Origin: Methylococcales bacterium | GTDB taxonomy: Bacteria > Pseudomonadota > Gammaproteobacteria > Methylococcales > Methylomonadaceae | Reading direction: 5' to 3' | Assembly (NCBI GenBank): GCA_028714175.1 | Contig: JAQTMV010000009.1 | Location: 1 to 47,838 of the forward strand | Length of the DNA: 47,838 nt | Shown: piece after piece, positions 33,914 through 42,535 of the stretch | Position numbering within the stretch: the first letter of the stretch is position 1 | Layout: every line of letters starts with the position of its first letter | Notes under the pieces: generated by a model | The model's database searches: none | The model's input: the letters and a program-made list of their open reading frames with translations, nothing else | What the model was told of the DNA's origin: nothing | Program-made: the position numbers and the translations under genes

Positions 33914-33945
33914 ATGATTGTAATTTATATGTTTTTTCTGTAAAA

Positions 33946-33961
33946 TATGAATATATTCATA
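33946..33961. promoter_or_regulatory. TATGAATATATTCATA palindrome, copy 1
   Basis: A 16-bp perfect palindrome between the SLOG gene and the 34148 gene. It recurs at 34095-34118 in an extended form and near-perfectly at 36411-36426. Confidence 0.7.
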
Positions 33962-34041
33962 CTGGTTTAATATAAATATCGTGCTTATTTCCCGTTACAC
34001 TCAGGGCACGTTAATAACGGCAGAAAACGGGGGCAATTTTT

Positions 34042-34091
34042 CCGGTTTTGTTGGCCTGTAAATCTGATCAATTTGCAGGTAAAAAAACCGG
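34042..34091 (+). promoter_or_regulatory. Nested stem-loop in the leader of the 34148 gene
   Basis: CCGGTTTT (34042-34049) pairs with AAAACCGG (34084-34091) and encloses an inner hairpin, CCTGTAAAT/ATTTGCAGG. It could be a terminator of the upstream genes or a structured leader; there is no T-run. Confidence 0.4.
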
Positions 34092-34094
34092 CTT

Positions 34095-34118
34095 AAAATA
34101 TGAATATATTCATATTTT
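34095..34118. promoter_or_regulatory. Perfect 24-bp operator palindrome, copy 2
   Basis: AAAATATGAATA followed immediately by its exact complement TATTCATATTTT. It is centred about 40 bp upstream of the 34148 start, consistent with repression of the accessory operon. Confidence 0.75.
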
Positions 34119-34147
34119 CCTTTAAATTTAAGGCTTTTGGAGGCTTT

Positions 34148-34441
34148 ATGTTAGTTCAAATCGTAGATAAGCAAAGGCGCGGTATTAGCGTGGTTAAAAC
34201 CGCTTTATTGGGTGTTGGTATTAGTGGCCGCTCTATTTGCGTTCAGGTTAGCAGCTGGGTTAATCAATACGGCGGTCGTGAAGATTATTCGGTTTTTGTA
34301 TCTGCTCCCGATGGCGCAAATGCCGAGCCGTTTTATGAAACAGGGCAAACGTTAGTGGAGGCAGTGAAGAAAACCATTAATTCAATCAAGGGCAGGGCGA
34401 GCGACGCTAAAACGGAAGTTTCCGAAGTAGCGCCGTTCTAA
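34148..34441 (+). CDS. Plasmid accessory protein, 97 aa
   Basis: ATG 34148 follows GGAGG; the upstream part of the frame (from 34100) lies in the operator. The protein begins MLVQIVDKQRRGISVVKTAL. It looks like a small beta-rich globular protein (SICVQVSSWVNQYGGREDYS) with a helical C-terminus. No family recognised. It is the first gene of a run continuing to 36354. Confidence 0.5.
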   Translation: MLVQIVDKQRRGISVVKTALLGVGISGRSICVQVSSWVNQYGGREDYSVFVSAPDGANAEPFYETGQTLVEAVKKTINSIKGRASDAKTEVSEVAPF

Positions 34442-34516
34442 AGCGTTTTTGTGTGGGTCAGGGTAGCCGCCCTGGCTCACATTTTCCCAAGTTCGCACAT
34501 TAGGAGTAATAAGGTT

Positions 34517-34813
34517 ATGACAACTCAACAAACAAATCAAGTTAAGCCGCTTTTTGTCCTGGGTAAAACAGTGGCAACACGGGGCGCACTGGAAGCAATG
34601 CAACGGCTGGAGGTTTCGCCGCTCGCCTTGTTAAGCCGCCACCAGCGCGGCGACTGGGGCAACCTGGATAAAGAAGACAAGCAAGCCAACGATCAGGCTT
34701 TAACGCTTGGTGACCGTATTTTTTCCGCTTACCAGCTCGAGGCGGCCAAATTCTGGGTCATCACCGAAGCCGACCGGTCCGCAACAACCATTCTTCTGCC
34801 GGAAGAATATTAA
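34517..34813 (+). CDS. Conserved plasmid-related protein, 98 aa
   Basis: ATG 34517 (MTTQQTNQVKPLFVLGKTVA) is preferred over the frame start at 34451, with AGGAG about 10 bases upstream. It contains TRGALEAMQRLEVSPLALLS, RHQRGDWG and FWVITEADRSATTILLPEEY. I recognise this pattern from a group of short plasmid and integrative-element proteins, sometimes annotated as plasmid-related protein; biochemical function is unknown. It lies between the 97-aa protein and the Sak4-like ATPase on the same strand. Confidence 0.65.
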   Translation: MTTQQTNQVKPLFVLGKTVATRGALEAMQRLEVSPLALLSRHQRGDWGNLDKEDKQANDQALTLGDRIFSAYQLEAAKFWVITEADRSATTILLPEEY

Positions 34814-34876
34814 ACCCATAGCCGGCTTGGGTAGCCGCCCAGGCCGGTTATTAATCGCACATTAGGAGAACAAATC

Positions 34877-35797
34877 ATGTTTACGAAAGCAGAACGCAAA
34901 AGAGCAAAACTCCGTCTGGCCCTATGCGGCCCGTCCGGCAGTGGTAAAACCTACTCGGCGCTATTGCTGGCTCAGGGTCTTGCGCCTGGCGGCAAAATTG
35001 CCTTGTTAGACACCGAAAATGGCAGCGGCGAGCTCTACGCTGACATGGCCGATTATGACACGGCAACCCTGCGTGCCCCATTCATGCCTGATAGGTATAT
35101 CACCTTGATTCGTGGTGCAGAGAATGCAGGTTATGACGTACTTATCGTCGATAGCCTCTCACACGCATGGAGTGGCGAGGGCGGGATACTCGACATGCAT
35201 GACAAGGCAACGGCCGCTTCCAAAACAGGTAACAGCTTCATGGCATGGCGGGAAGTGACACCCCAGCATAACGCTTTGGTAGAAACACTGCTTAGCACTG
35301 ATATACACATCATTGTCACCATGCGGACAAAAACAGCCTATGACTTGGTGGACGATGGTAACGGTAAGAAGCGCCCGATCAAAATTGGACTAGCCCCGGT
35401 GCAACGCGATGGCATGGAGTATGAATTTACAGTTGTGCTGGATTTGAGCGTCGATGGCCATGTTGCAACAGCAACCAAAGACCGGACAAGGCTTTTTGAT
35501 GGTAAGCACTTTATCCCCAAGCTTGAAACCGGTGCTTCGCTTCGTGAATGGCTTGATAACGGCAAGGACGTTAGGGCGGGTAGCCAATGCTTATTGGACT
35601 CGCTTAAAAGTAAAGTAGATGACATCGACGATATACCGCAACTTAACAAATGGTGGCGTACCAATGGCGGAGAAATAGAGCTATTGATGCCAAACGACCA
35701 AGAGTCCCTTAAAAAATATTGCGCATCCAGAAAAGGGGAGATTCTTAAAATACCTCTTGGCGAACAAGGCGACGGTCAAACCACATTAACCCACTAA
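34877..35797 (+). CDS. Phage-type AAA ATPase, Sak4-like single-strand annealing or recombination protein
   Basis: The 306-aa protein begins MFTKAERKRAKLRLALCGPS, with Walker A GPSGSGKTYSALL at about residue 18. ALLDTENGSGELY follows, then Walker B YDVLIVDSLSHAW and the switch-like IIVTMRTKTAYDL. This is the AAA_24/Sak4 pattern of phage RecA-like recombination ATPases. The C-terminal third (from about 235) is helical and unassigned. It is followed by a Gp157-family gene, a pairing common in phage recombination modules. Confidence 0.7.
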   Translation: MFTKAERKRAKLRLALCGPSGSGKTYSALLLAQGLAPGGKIALLDTENGSGELYADMADYDTATLRAPFMPDRYITLIRGAENAGYDVLIVDSLSHAWSGEGGILDMHDKATAASKTGNSFMAWREVTPQHNALVETLLSTDIHIIVTMRTKTAYDLVDDGNGKKRPIKIGLAPVQRDGMEYEFTVVLDLSVDGHVATATKDRTRLFDGKHFIPKLETGASLREWLDNGKDVRAGSQCLLDSLKSKVDDIDDIPQLNKWWRTNGGEIELLMPNDQESLKKYCASRKGEILKIPLGEQGDGQTTLTH

Positions 35798-35850
35798 TTA
35801 TCATTAAGAGCGGCGGCCAGCGCCGCCGCTCAAGCATGAGGGACACAACC

Positions 35851-36354
35851 ATGAACAATTTATCTTTATACCAATTAAGCGGCAATTATTTACAAGCACT
35901 GGATTTTTTGACCGATCCCGAAGCCGATCTGCCCGCCGAAGTTATCAACGACACACTGGAGGCGTTAGGGGGCGAACTGGAAGACAAGGCAATCAATGTC
36001 GCCAAGTTTTTACGGAACATGGAAACCACCGCCGAGGCAATAAAAGCCGCCGAGGAGTCGATGGCAAAACGTCGTAAAGCATTGGAGGCACGGGTTAAAT
36101 GGATGAAGGACTATTTGAAAGGCAACATGGAGTATACCGGCATCATTAAAATTGAATGCCCGTATTTTAAGCTTTCCATTCAGAATAACCCGGTAGCGGT
36201 TAACGTTACCAATGAGAATGCGATCCCTAAACAATTCAAGGAACAAGTTATCACCTGGAAAATCGATAAAACCGCGATCAAGGCAGCCATTAAAAATGGC
36301 GAAGATGTTCCAGGCGCTGAATTGGTTAACGGTACCCGTTTAGTTATCAAATAA
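35851..36354 (+). CDS. Siphovirus Gp157-family protein
   Basis: ATG 35851 (MNNLSLYQLSGNYLQALDFL) is preferred over the frame start at 35836. The 167-aa protein has a helical first half with the coiled segment TTAEAIKAAEESMAKRRKAL, a YFKLSIQNNP strand motif and a C-terminal TWKIDKTAIKAAIKNGEDVP, GAEL region. This is the architecture of the Gp157 family (Pfam PF05565). Family members are often next to phage recombination genes, and function is not proven. A strong terminator closes the operon 15 bp after the stop. Confidence 0.75.
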   Translation: MNNLSLYQLSGNYLQALDFLTDPEADLPAEVINDTLEALGGELEDKAINVAKFLRNMETTAEAIKAAEESMAKRRKALEARVKWMKDYLKGNMEYTGIIKIECPYFKLSIQNNPVAVNVTNENAIPKQFKEQVITWKIDKTAIKAAIKNGEDVPGAELVNGTRLVIK

Positions 36355-36368
36355 TCAAGATATTAGAG

Positions 36369-36393
36369 AGGGCCGTTTTTACGGCCCTTTTTT
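36369..36393 (+). terminator. Rho-independent terminator
   Basis: AGGGCCGT-TTTT-ACGGCCCT followed by TTTTT. It ends the 34148-36354 operon. Confidence 0.9.
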
Positions 36394-36410
36394 GTCATTC
36401 TTAGACTAAT

Positions 36411-36426
36411 TATGAATTTATTCATA
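36411..36426. promoter_or_regulatory. TATGAAT-TT-ATTCATA operator, copy 3
   Basis: It matches the 16-bp palindrome at 33946 and 34095 apart from the centre. It lies 22 bp upstream of the XRE regulator gene, so autoregulation is likely. Confidence 0.65.
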
Positions 36427-36447
36427 TAATGCGGGAAATATTAACTG

Positions 36448-36675
36448 ATGATTGATTACCTGATGCAAATTGGCGATATTTTAAAGCGAAAGCGGCTTGC
36501 TCTTGATCTTACTCAAGTGGACTTGGCCAACCATTCAGGTGTAACCCAATCCATGATCAGCAAGATTGAAAGCGGTAGCGCCGACAATGTATCCATCGAT
36601 GTCCTAAGAAAGCTTGCCAAGGCCTTAAACTGCGCCCTGGTTGATTTACTGCCGGTGGTGGACAAGCGGAAGTAA
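36448..36675 (+). CDS. XRE-family transcriptional regulator, 75 aa
   Basis: The protein is MIDYLMQIGDILKRKRLALD followed by LTQVDLANHSGVTQSMISKI and ESGSADNVSIDVLRKLAKAL. The Cro/C1-type helix-turn-helix fills the whole protein. The start may be 36448 or 36463 (MQIGD). A TATGAAT-type palindrome lies directly upstream, and two more precede the accessory operon at 34 kb. It is the natural candidate for their repressor. It also sits just ahead of the RepA-like gene and may control that replicon. Confidence 0.8.
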   Translation: MIDYLMQIGDILKRKRLALDLTQVDLANHSGVTQSMISKIESGSADNVSIDVLRKLAKALNCALVDLLPVVDKRK

Positions 36676-36828
36676 TTTCTAAAACGCGACAATATTTCGC
36701 GGTTTGTAATTATGTTTTATGTTAGTATTAAACAGCTTGGGTTTGATTAGATTAGCTTATCTTTTCCTGTATTGCCTGGGCAACGGATTTTAACGCTCAA
36801 GGAAACACTGGAAAAGATAAACAAATCT

Positions 36829-37551
36829 ATGATTGGTAATAATTGTGGGCATATGCCAGATAAACCACGTTGGTTTGCCCCGCCGGAAAAGCACGCCAAT
36901 CGCCCAGGCATCCTACGACGCATTATTCAGTGCATCCGCGACTACTACGCAAAGCCAGGTGAAATCCTGCCTGGCCTGAACGCCGCCAATGAGTCCGACC
37001 GCCAGCAGCGATCAGAACGACGCGAAGCTTGTGTTGCCATTCTTGGTTGCATCCTGCACTACACTGACTTGGTAACCTTACGTGTTGGCATCCCCCAACC
37101 GGATGGCAGCATGGCCGGTTTAACCATGCCGTTCCTGGCCGAACTTTCCGGTCTCGGTGAACGTCGGGCAGAGCGGGCAATCCGCGATCTCAAAGCAGCT
37201 GGTATCATCACTGTACATTCGATTTGCCAACAACTGGACGATGCCACCTACAAAGGATTTGCCGCAATTCGTACCGTAACTAAGCATCTATTCACAGCAC
37301 TCGGCCTCAGTGCCTGGCTGGAACACGAGCGACGTAAGGCACAAGAGCGCAAAGACAAAAAGACAGAGAAGAAACGCCGCAAAGGACTGGCCAACGTGCA
37401 AATGACAATGAACGCACAACACGGACCGGCACCTAAAACTGAATCGGTAACCGCTGTCAGCAAAGGAATCCGCACCAATAAAATGTCAGCTGCATCTGAA
37501 TTTTTCGCTGGTATTAAAGCCACGCTTACAGGCGGGACTGGTCCACCGTAA
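36829..37551 (+). CDS. RepA-like plasmid replication initiator (putative)
   Basis: The frame opens with a TTG at 36772; ATG 36829 is the first conventional start, and neither has a strong ribosome-binding site. The protein (MIGNNCGHMPDKPRWFAPPE) has a central winged-helix-like part: EACVAILGCILHYTDLVTL, LTMPFLAELSGLGERRAERA, IRDLKAAGIITVH. This resembles RepA proteins of IncFII-like and related plasmids. A basic linker follows (KAQERKDKKTEKKRRKGL) and a divergent C-terminus. AAGTG-type repeats at 37743-37820 could be binding sites. If real, this is a second replicon. Confidence 0.5.
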   Translation: MIGNNCGHMPDKPRWFAPPEKHANRPGILRRIIQCIRDYYAKPGEILPGLNAANESDRQQRSERREACVAILGCILHYTDLVTLRVGIPQPDGSMAGLTMPFLAELSGLGERRAERAIRDLKAAGIITVHSICQQLDDATYKGFAAIRTVTKHLFTALGLSAWLEHERRKAQERKDKKTEKKRRKGLANVQMTMNAQHGPAPKTESVTAVSKGIRTNKMSAASEFFAGIKATLTGGTGPP

Positions 37552-38591
37552 ACCAAACACACTAAAAACTTCTACCTTGGCACTGGTGGGATAACACGCC
37601 GGCAACTTCCTATTGTCTGTTGCTGATAATCCACCCGCAAACATTCTCGAACATCACAATCTCTGGCATATTTGCCAGTGCCACCCACACATCCATCCGG
37701 ATTTTAAAACCAAAATACCATATTAATATTATGGAAATAAATTTAAGTGTCGGCAAACCAAAACTTACCGCCCCGGCATCGAAGATAAGTGTCGGACTCT
37801 TGGTAGTTAAGTGACGGCACTTAAATCTATTTTTTCTTTCAGATATCAAAAGGTGACATCCTGTCAGTTTTTGACAGCATCCTTGCCGTCATTTTGAACG
37901 CTCAATCGCCGCGTGGCTCACGGCAACTCTCATTTACAATCCGTTTTGTTATACGACCGCAACTTAAAAACGAAACCAAAAGCAGTTTTTTAGTAAGTCG
38001 ATTTGATAATTGCTGATGTCTGATAAATGCCTGGTTTGGAAATTATCAAAAGCGCTTTAATGCTATGTAATTTAGAGGAGTAAGCATGTCAGCTTATGGT
38101 AGTTTGTGACGGTCAGGTAACGGCCACTATGTATAGTTAGGCTCTATGCATAGCTTTCCATAGCGGCCATGAGCAGCCGGTCGGAAATTTAACTTAAGAG
38201 GAACACCGCATATTTCACACATTATTTTCAAATGTGAAATATTCCACACTTTTTTAGTGAATCATTTCACATACATCCAGAGTAAACATAGTTATCCTAT
38301 AATTGGTTTTAAAGTTGTTGTTTTTATTTGTCTTTTCATCTAGGTTCAACTATGCAGGATTGAATACTGTATGACATTTGGAAAGGAAATAATTATCGAT
38401 TGCACTTATGAGTTGAATGTAAGGGACTTTTTTAAAACAAAATTTGCCATTTATTGCACTTATTGAAATTAATTTTCAAGTTAGTGCTATTAAAACAACT
38501 GGGTAAATTTACATGAATGTTAATTATGACTTTTAAAGTTGTTTCTTTACCGATTTTGATGGCGATGACCAAACCTTCCTGGGGGGTGTTT
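37552..38591. other. 1-kb intergenic region with iteron-like repeats and hairpins
   Basis: Three copies of WTAAGTGWCGG occur at 37743, 37785 and 37807, the last followed by an inverted CACTTA. CTGTCAG-TTTT-TGACAG forms a hairpin near 37870. GTGAAAT motifs are repeated with their complements at about 38215-38275. No gene is supported. The open frame at 38517 only becomes protein-like from 38592. An origin for the RepA-like protein is a possibility. Confidence 0.45.
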
Positions 38592-40190
38592 ATGATCTTA
38601 CCTACCTGCTTCTTTCGCATTCTCGCGACCATGTCGCTCGTGACCGTCGGAGCTTACTTCGGCGTTGGCAGCGCCTTGGCCTTTTGCCAGCACGGTGACG
38701 TAAAGGCCTGCGTCGTTAATAGCCAGCCGGGGGAGCAGACCTGCGGCAGCAACGGGATCTACGGTCCCTGTTACCCAACGGTGCCCCCGGCGCCGCCGGT
38801 GCCGGCCGCCCCTACCGTGACGGGCCGCAGCGACGACGGCCACAGTCTCACCGTAAGGTGGAGTGACAGCACGATGTGGTCGACCGCCTTCTATCAGTTA
38901 CAGTACCGGGACGGCTCCTCTTGGGTAGAGGTCGCCACCCTCGCCGCTTCGCCGACCACGTTCACGCACTCCGGACTGCAATCCGATACTCTTTACTGCT
39001 ATCGCGTCGAGGTGACGGCGGACACCGGTACCCGGGCATCGACGCCGACCTGCCGGTACACGACTGACGGCACCAGGCGTGAGGTGAGCCGACTGCAAAT
39101 AGAGTTCCATACTAGCAACGTGGGCGACGCCGGTACCGATGACGACTTCCGGGTCGTGCTCACCGATTCCTCGAACGGTGGCTGGAACTACACCTGGATC
39201 AATTACGGCCGCAACGACTTCGAGCGGGGCGACACCTTCACGTACGACCTCAACCTCGATGGCATCCAACGCCTGAGCGACATCAGTAAAATAAAGATTA
39301 TTAAGGATGGTACCGACGGTTGGTGCTTGGCCGATTACCGACTGCTCGTGAACGAGGTCCCCGTGTTCGCTGAGGATTTCCACCAACAGCCGGGCGGGTG
39401 TCGCTGGCTGGACGAGGACGACGGCCACCAGCCGACTTATGAGGTCGCTCATGACCAAATCCGCGCCCACCCGTTATGGCAGGGCTACAGCGAGCCTCAA
39501 CGTCTCGGGCTCGACCTCAGCGCTTTCCCGCAGGTCACCGCCACCTTGCACATCCCCAGAACCGAAACCGAGCAGCGACTTGAGGGTATGATTGGCCATC
39601 TCATCCACGGCAGTGAAGGCCATTGGGGCGACATGCACGGCCGCGCCTACGTAGAGGCCGACCCGGGCGACTCTCCGGGCCGGATTGCCGTGGACCTCGA
39701 CCTGGAGGCGGACGTGCCCTGGTGGTTCGATCCCGAGCTCGACATCGACTTCGACCTGCACTTCGAGGCACAGTGCAGTGACGACCAGACCGCAGCGCGC
39801 ATAGATGTCACCACGGAAGACCTACACACGAACGTGGACTTCAACTGGTTCACGGACTTCTTGCAATTTCTCTTGCTGCCGCCCTGCACCGTCGCTGGTT
39901 GCCTCGAGGATTTGGAGAACTACATCGCCGGCAAAGTCGAGGCGGGCTTCGAGCCTATCGTCCAAAGTCAGCAACAGTCGCTGCCTCAGGGGTTCCGTTG
40001 CATGTACGCGGAGACAGTCATCCACGATAACGCGGACGTGGACCTGGTGTTCCACGTCTTGGCACCGGACGTAGTGACACCACTGCCCACGCATCCTCCC
40101 GTGCCAAGGCCCAGTCCCCCACCCAACGACCCGCCGCCCTCACCCTGTGAAAATGGCGCCCAGACTTCGGCGCGGAGGGTCTGCCCCTAA
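38592..40190 (+). CDS. Secreted fibronectin type III-domain protein
   Basis: ATG 38592 is preferred over 38517. It has GGGGGGTG upstream, gives a signal peptide (MILPTCFFRILATMSLVTVG, cleavage near ALA-FCQ), and marks where base composition becomes GC-rich. Residues 60-155 form an FN3 domain (PPAPPVPAAPTVTGRSDDGH, then LTVRWSDSTMWSTAFYQLQY and YCYRVEVTADTGTRAS). The remaining 370 residues include a jelly-roll-like section (VSRLQIEFHTSNVGDAGTDD) and a Pro-rich tail. It is probably extracellular and carbohydrate- or matrix-associated; no catalytic motif is identified. GC is well above the flanks, which suggests transfer. Confidence 0.65.
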   Translation: MILPTCFFRILATMSLVTVGAYFGVGSALAFCQHGDVKACVVNSQPGEQTCGSNGIYGPCYPTVPPAPPVPAAPTVTGRSDDGHSLTVRWSDSTMWSTAFYQLQYRDGSSWVEVATLAASPTTFTHSGLQSDTLYCYRVEVTADTGTRASTPTCRYTTDGTRREVSRLQIEFHTSNVGDAGTDDDFRVVLTDSSNGGWNYTWINYGRNDFERGDTFTYDLNLDGIQRLSDISKIKIIKDGTDGWCLADYRLLVNEVPVFAEDFHQQPGGCRWLDEDDGHQPTYEVAHDQIRAHPLWQGYSEPQRLGLDLSAFPQVTATLHIPRTETEQRLEGMIGHLIHGSEGHWGDMHGRAYVEADPGDSPGRIAVDLDLEADVPWWFDPELDIDFDLHFEAQCSDDQTAARIDVTTEDLHTNVDFNWFTDFLQFLLLPPCTVAGCLEDLENYIAGKVEAGFEPIVQSQQQSLPQGFRCMYAETVIHDNADVDLVFHVLAPDVVTPLPTHPPVPRPSPPPNDPPPSPCENGAQTSARRVCP

Positions 40191-40195
40191 CTGTA

Positions 40196-40236
40196 GCGGC
40201 CCGATAATATAAATCACAGGAACCAATGACATCCTA
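40196..40236. repeat. Single copy of the terminal motif of the 42.3-44.0 kb element
   Basis: AGCGGCCCGATAATATAAAT, followed by CACAGGAACCAATGACATCC, closely matches the outer end of the inverted repeats at 42304 and 44037. It lies in the same orientation as the 42304 copy, just after the FN3 gene. It may be a remnant end of a related insertion. Confidence 0.7.
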
Positions 40237-40249
40237 TAAGGCGAGAAAA

Positions 40250-40381
40250 ATGGCTATCGAGTTACGAAATCTTCCGCAATTTACTTTCCCTTCGCAGACC
40301 GGCGGCCCCCGAAGCCAAGCACTGACTGTCGGATTCCCTACAGTCGCTCAACCGGGTCGACCACGCGAGGAGAATCAGTGA
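40250..40381 (+). CDS. 43-aa peptide coupled to the GH-like gene
   Basis: ATG 40250 follows AAGGCGAG. The peptide MAIELRNLPQFTFPSQTGGP, then RSQALTVGFPTVAQPGRPRE, ends ENQ. Its TGA overlaps the ATG of the next gene (TGATG), and the next gene's AGGAG lies inside it, so translation is coupled. The sequence is Pro- and Gly-rich and polar. It resembles nothing I know. Both genes have the same raised GC content. Confidence 0.5.
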   Translation: MAIELRNLPQFTFPSQTGGPRSQALTVGFPTVAQPGRPREENQ

Positions 40382-42033
40382 TGTGGACACCTCATGGATT
40401 TTGGGTCTTGGTTACAGACAATCGAGTCTTCGATGGGGTCGTGACCCGGCACTTGGTCGCGCACAGCGACATCGCCGTGATCCATGGTTTCTACGAAGGG
40501 TTCTCCAACATCGTGAAGCGGTTGCACGCGGCGAGGCCAGGGTTCCGCGTTCTCTTCTACACGTGGGCTGGCCGAAAGCCCCTGGACGGGAGGACCATTG
40601 GCGCTGTGCCCACGCTCGATGGAATGGAATGCCCAGACCACGACCATCTGCTCCTGAAGAACACAGAGGACGAGCGGATCGTCGTCACCACAAATGGCCG
40701 GCCCTTCATCCTTCTGGATCCCCGCATCACCGCCGCCCGTGACTGGCTGAGAGATCGCATCAGCACAGTCGCTCGCGACGTCGGCAGTGATGGGGTCGGG
40801 CTCGACAGCGCCATTCGAACTCCGCGCTTTCTCAGCCGCGTCGTGGACCCCGCGAGCTACCCTCCAGCGTTCGATTTGATGATCCGGAGTGTCTCGGAAA
40901 CAACGCCCATTACCATCTTCAACGGGCTAACGGCACGCCCCGATCAAGAGCTGCTTCTTGCGTTCGCGCACGGTGCCTCGATCGAGTTTTTCGGCCTGAA
41001 TGACAGGAGGAATCGCAAGCCCACGTTTGCCTCTGACATCTTGCCGTACATCAGCGCCATTAGTCGGCATGCCGACCGAATGTTCCTTGTGTTTGGTCGC
41101 GCGCCGCGAAACCCACAGCCTTACACGACGTACGACGAAGACTGGTTATGGCAGCGGTACCTCTATTGCGCCTATCTTCTCGCTGCCGGGGCGCACACGC
41201 GATGGAAGCACCATGCAGGGTTTCTAGCCTCCCCCAACAGTGGGCGCGCCGGCGGGCTCGATGTGTATGCCGACACGCTTCACGACCTCGGGTCCGCCCG
41301 CGGAGGCTACACGGTCGAAGGTGGGTGTTACCGGCGGGCGTTCGAGCGGAGCCTCGTTCTAGTGGTTCCTGCTGAAGCGCCGAGGCCAGTGAAAGTTCCT
41401 GTCAATCGACCGATGTTCACGCTGGAGGGGGAGCGGGTCTTTGCTGGGCAACCCGTCATCGTCGCTCCCGGCGAGGGCCAGATACTCCTGCATCGCCGAC
41501 CGGGTCCTCTACCAGCGCTGATCCGCCAGTTTGACGCCGGACTCGACCCGCTCTGGAGGTGGAGTGCGTTGCGAGAAGATTTCGGCGCGTCGTATCTCCA
41601 CCTCGATGAGACGCCGGCCGGCGAAGAAAGCGAGCATGATCTCGCGCTCGATCTGGTGCGCTATCGCGCGCCGCGCGGGCAAGTGACGCTCTGGTATCGC
41701 ACCTCCTATCCCGCTGCGCGAGTCGAGATCGTCGTCGAAGTGGACGACAGAGATCGATTAGTGCGGTTCACGCTCGTTGATGGCTCGCTCAAGATTGGAA
41801 GCGACCAGCCCCGACGGCGGGCGCAATTCCGAGCGGTGGCGCCCGCTATCTCGCAGTTCGCCCGGTTGCGGGTGATCGGCGGCGGCGGGCCAATGATCGC
41901 CGATGGGAATTGGCACACTTTGGTCATGGATCTCGAGGCGGCCTGCGCCGCGAGCGGCCGCTATGAGTTTCGTCGCGCTTTGTTTGCGAGGCTGCTGGGT
42001 TCGATGGACGTCAGGCGTCTGAGTCTCTCTTAG
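40381..42033 (+). CDS. Putative glycoside-hydrolase-like TIM-barrel protein
   Basis: ATG 40381 is used (the frame opens at GTG 40378). The 550-aa protein lacks a signal peptide. The first 300 residues read like the barrel of hypothetical glycoside hydrolases: GFYEGFSNIVKRLHAARPGF, VLFYTWAGRKP, FILLDPRITAARDWLRDRIS, then VGSDGVGLDSAIRTPRFL with the likely catalytic Asp. GYTVEGGCYRRAFERSLVLV marks the end of the catalytic part, and the last 150 residues are beta-rich (possible carbohydrate-binding module). No exact family can be named. The gene is GC-rich with codon use unlike the plasmid backbone. Confidence 0.55.
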   Translation: MWTPHGFWVLVTDNRVFDGVVTRHLVAHSDIAVIHGFYEGFSNIVKRLHAARPGFRVLFYTWAGRKPLDGRTIGAVPTLDGMECPDHDHLLLKNTEDERIVVTTNGRPFILLDPRITAARDWLRDRISTVARDVGSDGVGLDSAIRTPRFLSRVVDPASYPPAFDLMIRSVSETTPITIFNGLTARPDQELLLAFAHGASIEFFGLNDRRNRKPTFASDILPYISAISRHADRMFLVFGRAPRNPQPYTTYDEDWLWQRYLYCAYLLAAGAHTRWKHHAGFLASPNSGRAGGLDVYADTLHDLGSARGGYTVEGGCYRRAFERSLVLVVPAEAPRPVKVPVNRPMFTLEGERVFAGQPVIVAPGEGQILLHRRPGPLPALIRQFDAGLDPLWRWSALREDFGASYLHLDETPAGEESEHDLALDLVRYRAPRGQVTLWYRTSYPAARVEIVVEVDDRDRLVRFTLVDGSLKIGSDQPRRRAQFRAVAPAISQFARLRVIGGGGPMIADGNWHTLVMDLEAACAASGRYEFRRALFARLLGSMDVRRLSLS

Positions 42034-42187
42034 TCTCGCTGACCGGAGTTCCTCCAGAGACCGGGGCAAGGCCAGGCGTAGCGGCCGCTACAATTATGGA
42101 TCGCTTGGTACACAACGCTTATAAAATAAAATTAGAAGGAGATTCACTCAGAAAACAGCAAGCAAATTTGACGACAACTAACGAGAT
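42034..42187. other. Intergenic segment between the GH-like gene and IS-end remnants
   Basis: No supported gene. GTAGCGGCCGCTAC at about 42077-42090 is a perfect palindrome. AGAAGGAGATTCAC at 42135 is not followed by an open frame. Confidence 0.45.
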
Positions 42188-42298
42188 AGAGTAAAAATAA
42201 ACCTCCCGCGTCGCTCCGCTCCGATGGCGTGGCAGCTTTCACCGGTTTAGGTGGCAGCATTCCCGTGGACTGGGTGGCAACTTTCACTGGAATACGCA
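42188..42298. mobile_element. IS-end remnant with repeated GGTGGCA motifs
   Basis: GTGGCAGCTTTCACCGG, GGTGGCAGCATTCCCGTGG and GGTGGCAACTTTCACTGG stand at about 20-25-bp spacing, ending in AATACGCA. Multiple spaced repeats of this type are found at the ends of IS21-family elements; the assignment is from memory of similar ends. No transposase accompanies it, so it is only a fragment. Confidence 0.45.
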
Positions 42299-42535
42299 TA
42301 AACTGTAACGGCCTGAGAACATAAATCACAGGAACCGATTACATCCGTTTTTCTGGACCACATTAGTTGATAATATCCGGATGCCATGAACCACATTAAA
42401 TGAGAATGAGCCCACATTAATTGAGAACAGCCCGATAACATCGGTCAGGAACCAAATTAACTGAGAACGGCGTACACTGCACCGCACCCGCCACCAATGT
42501 GGCAAGGTTTGAAAGGTTGTGGGAGGTGATTTGTC

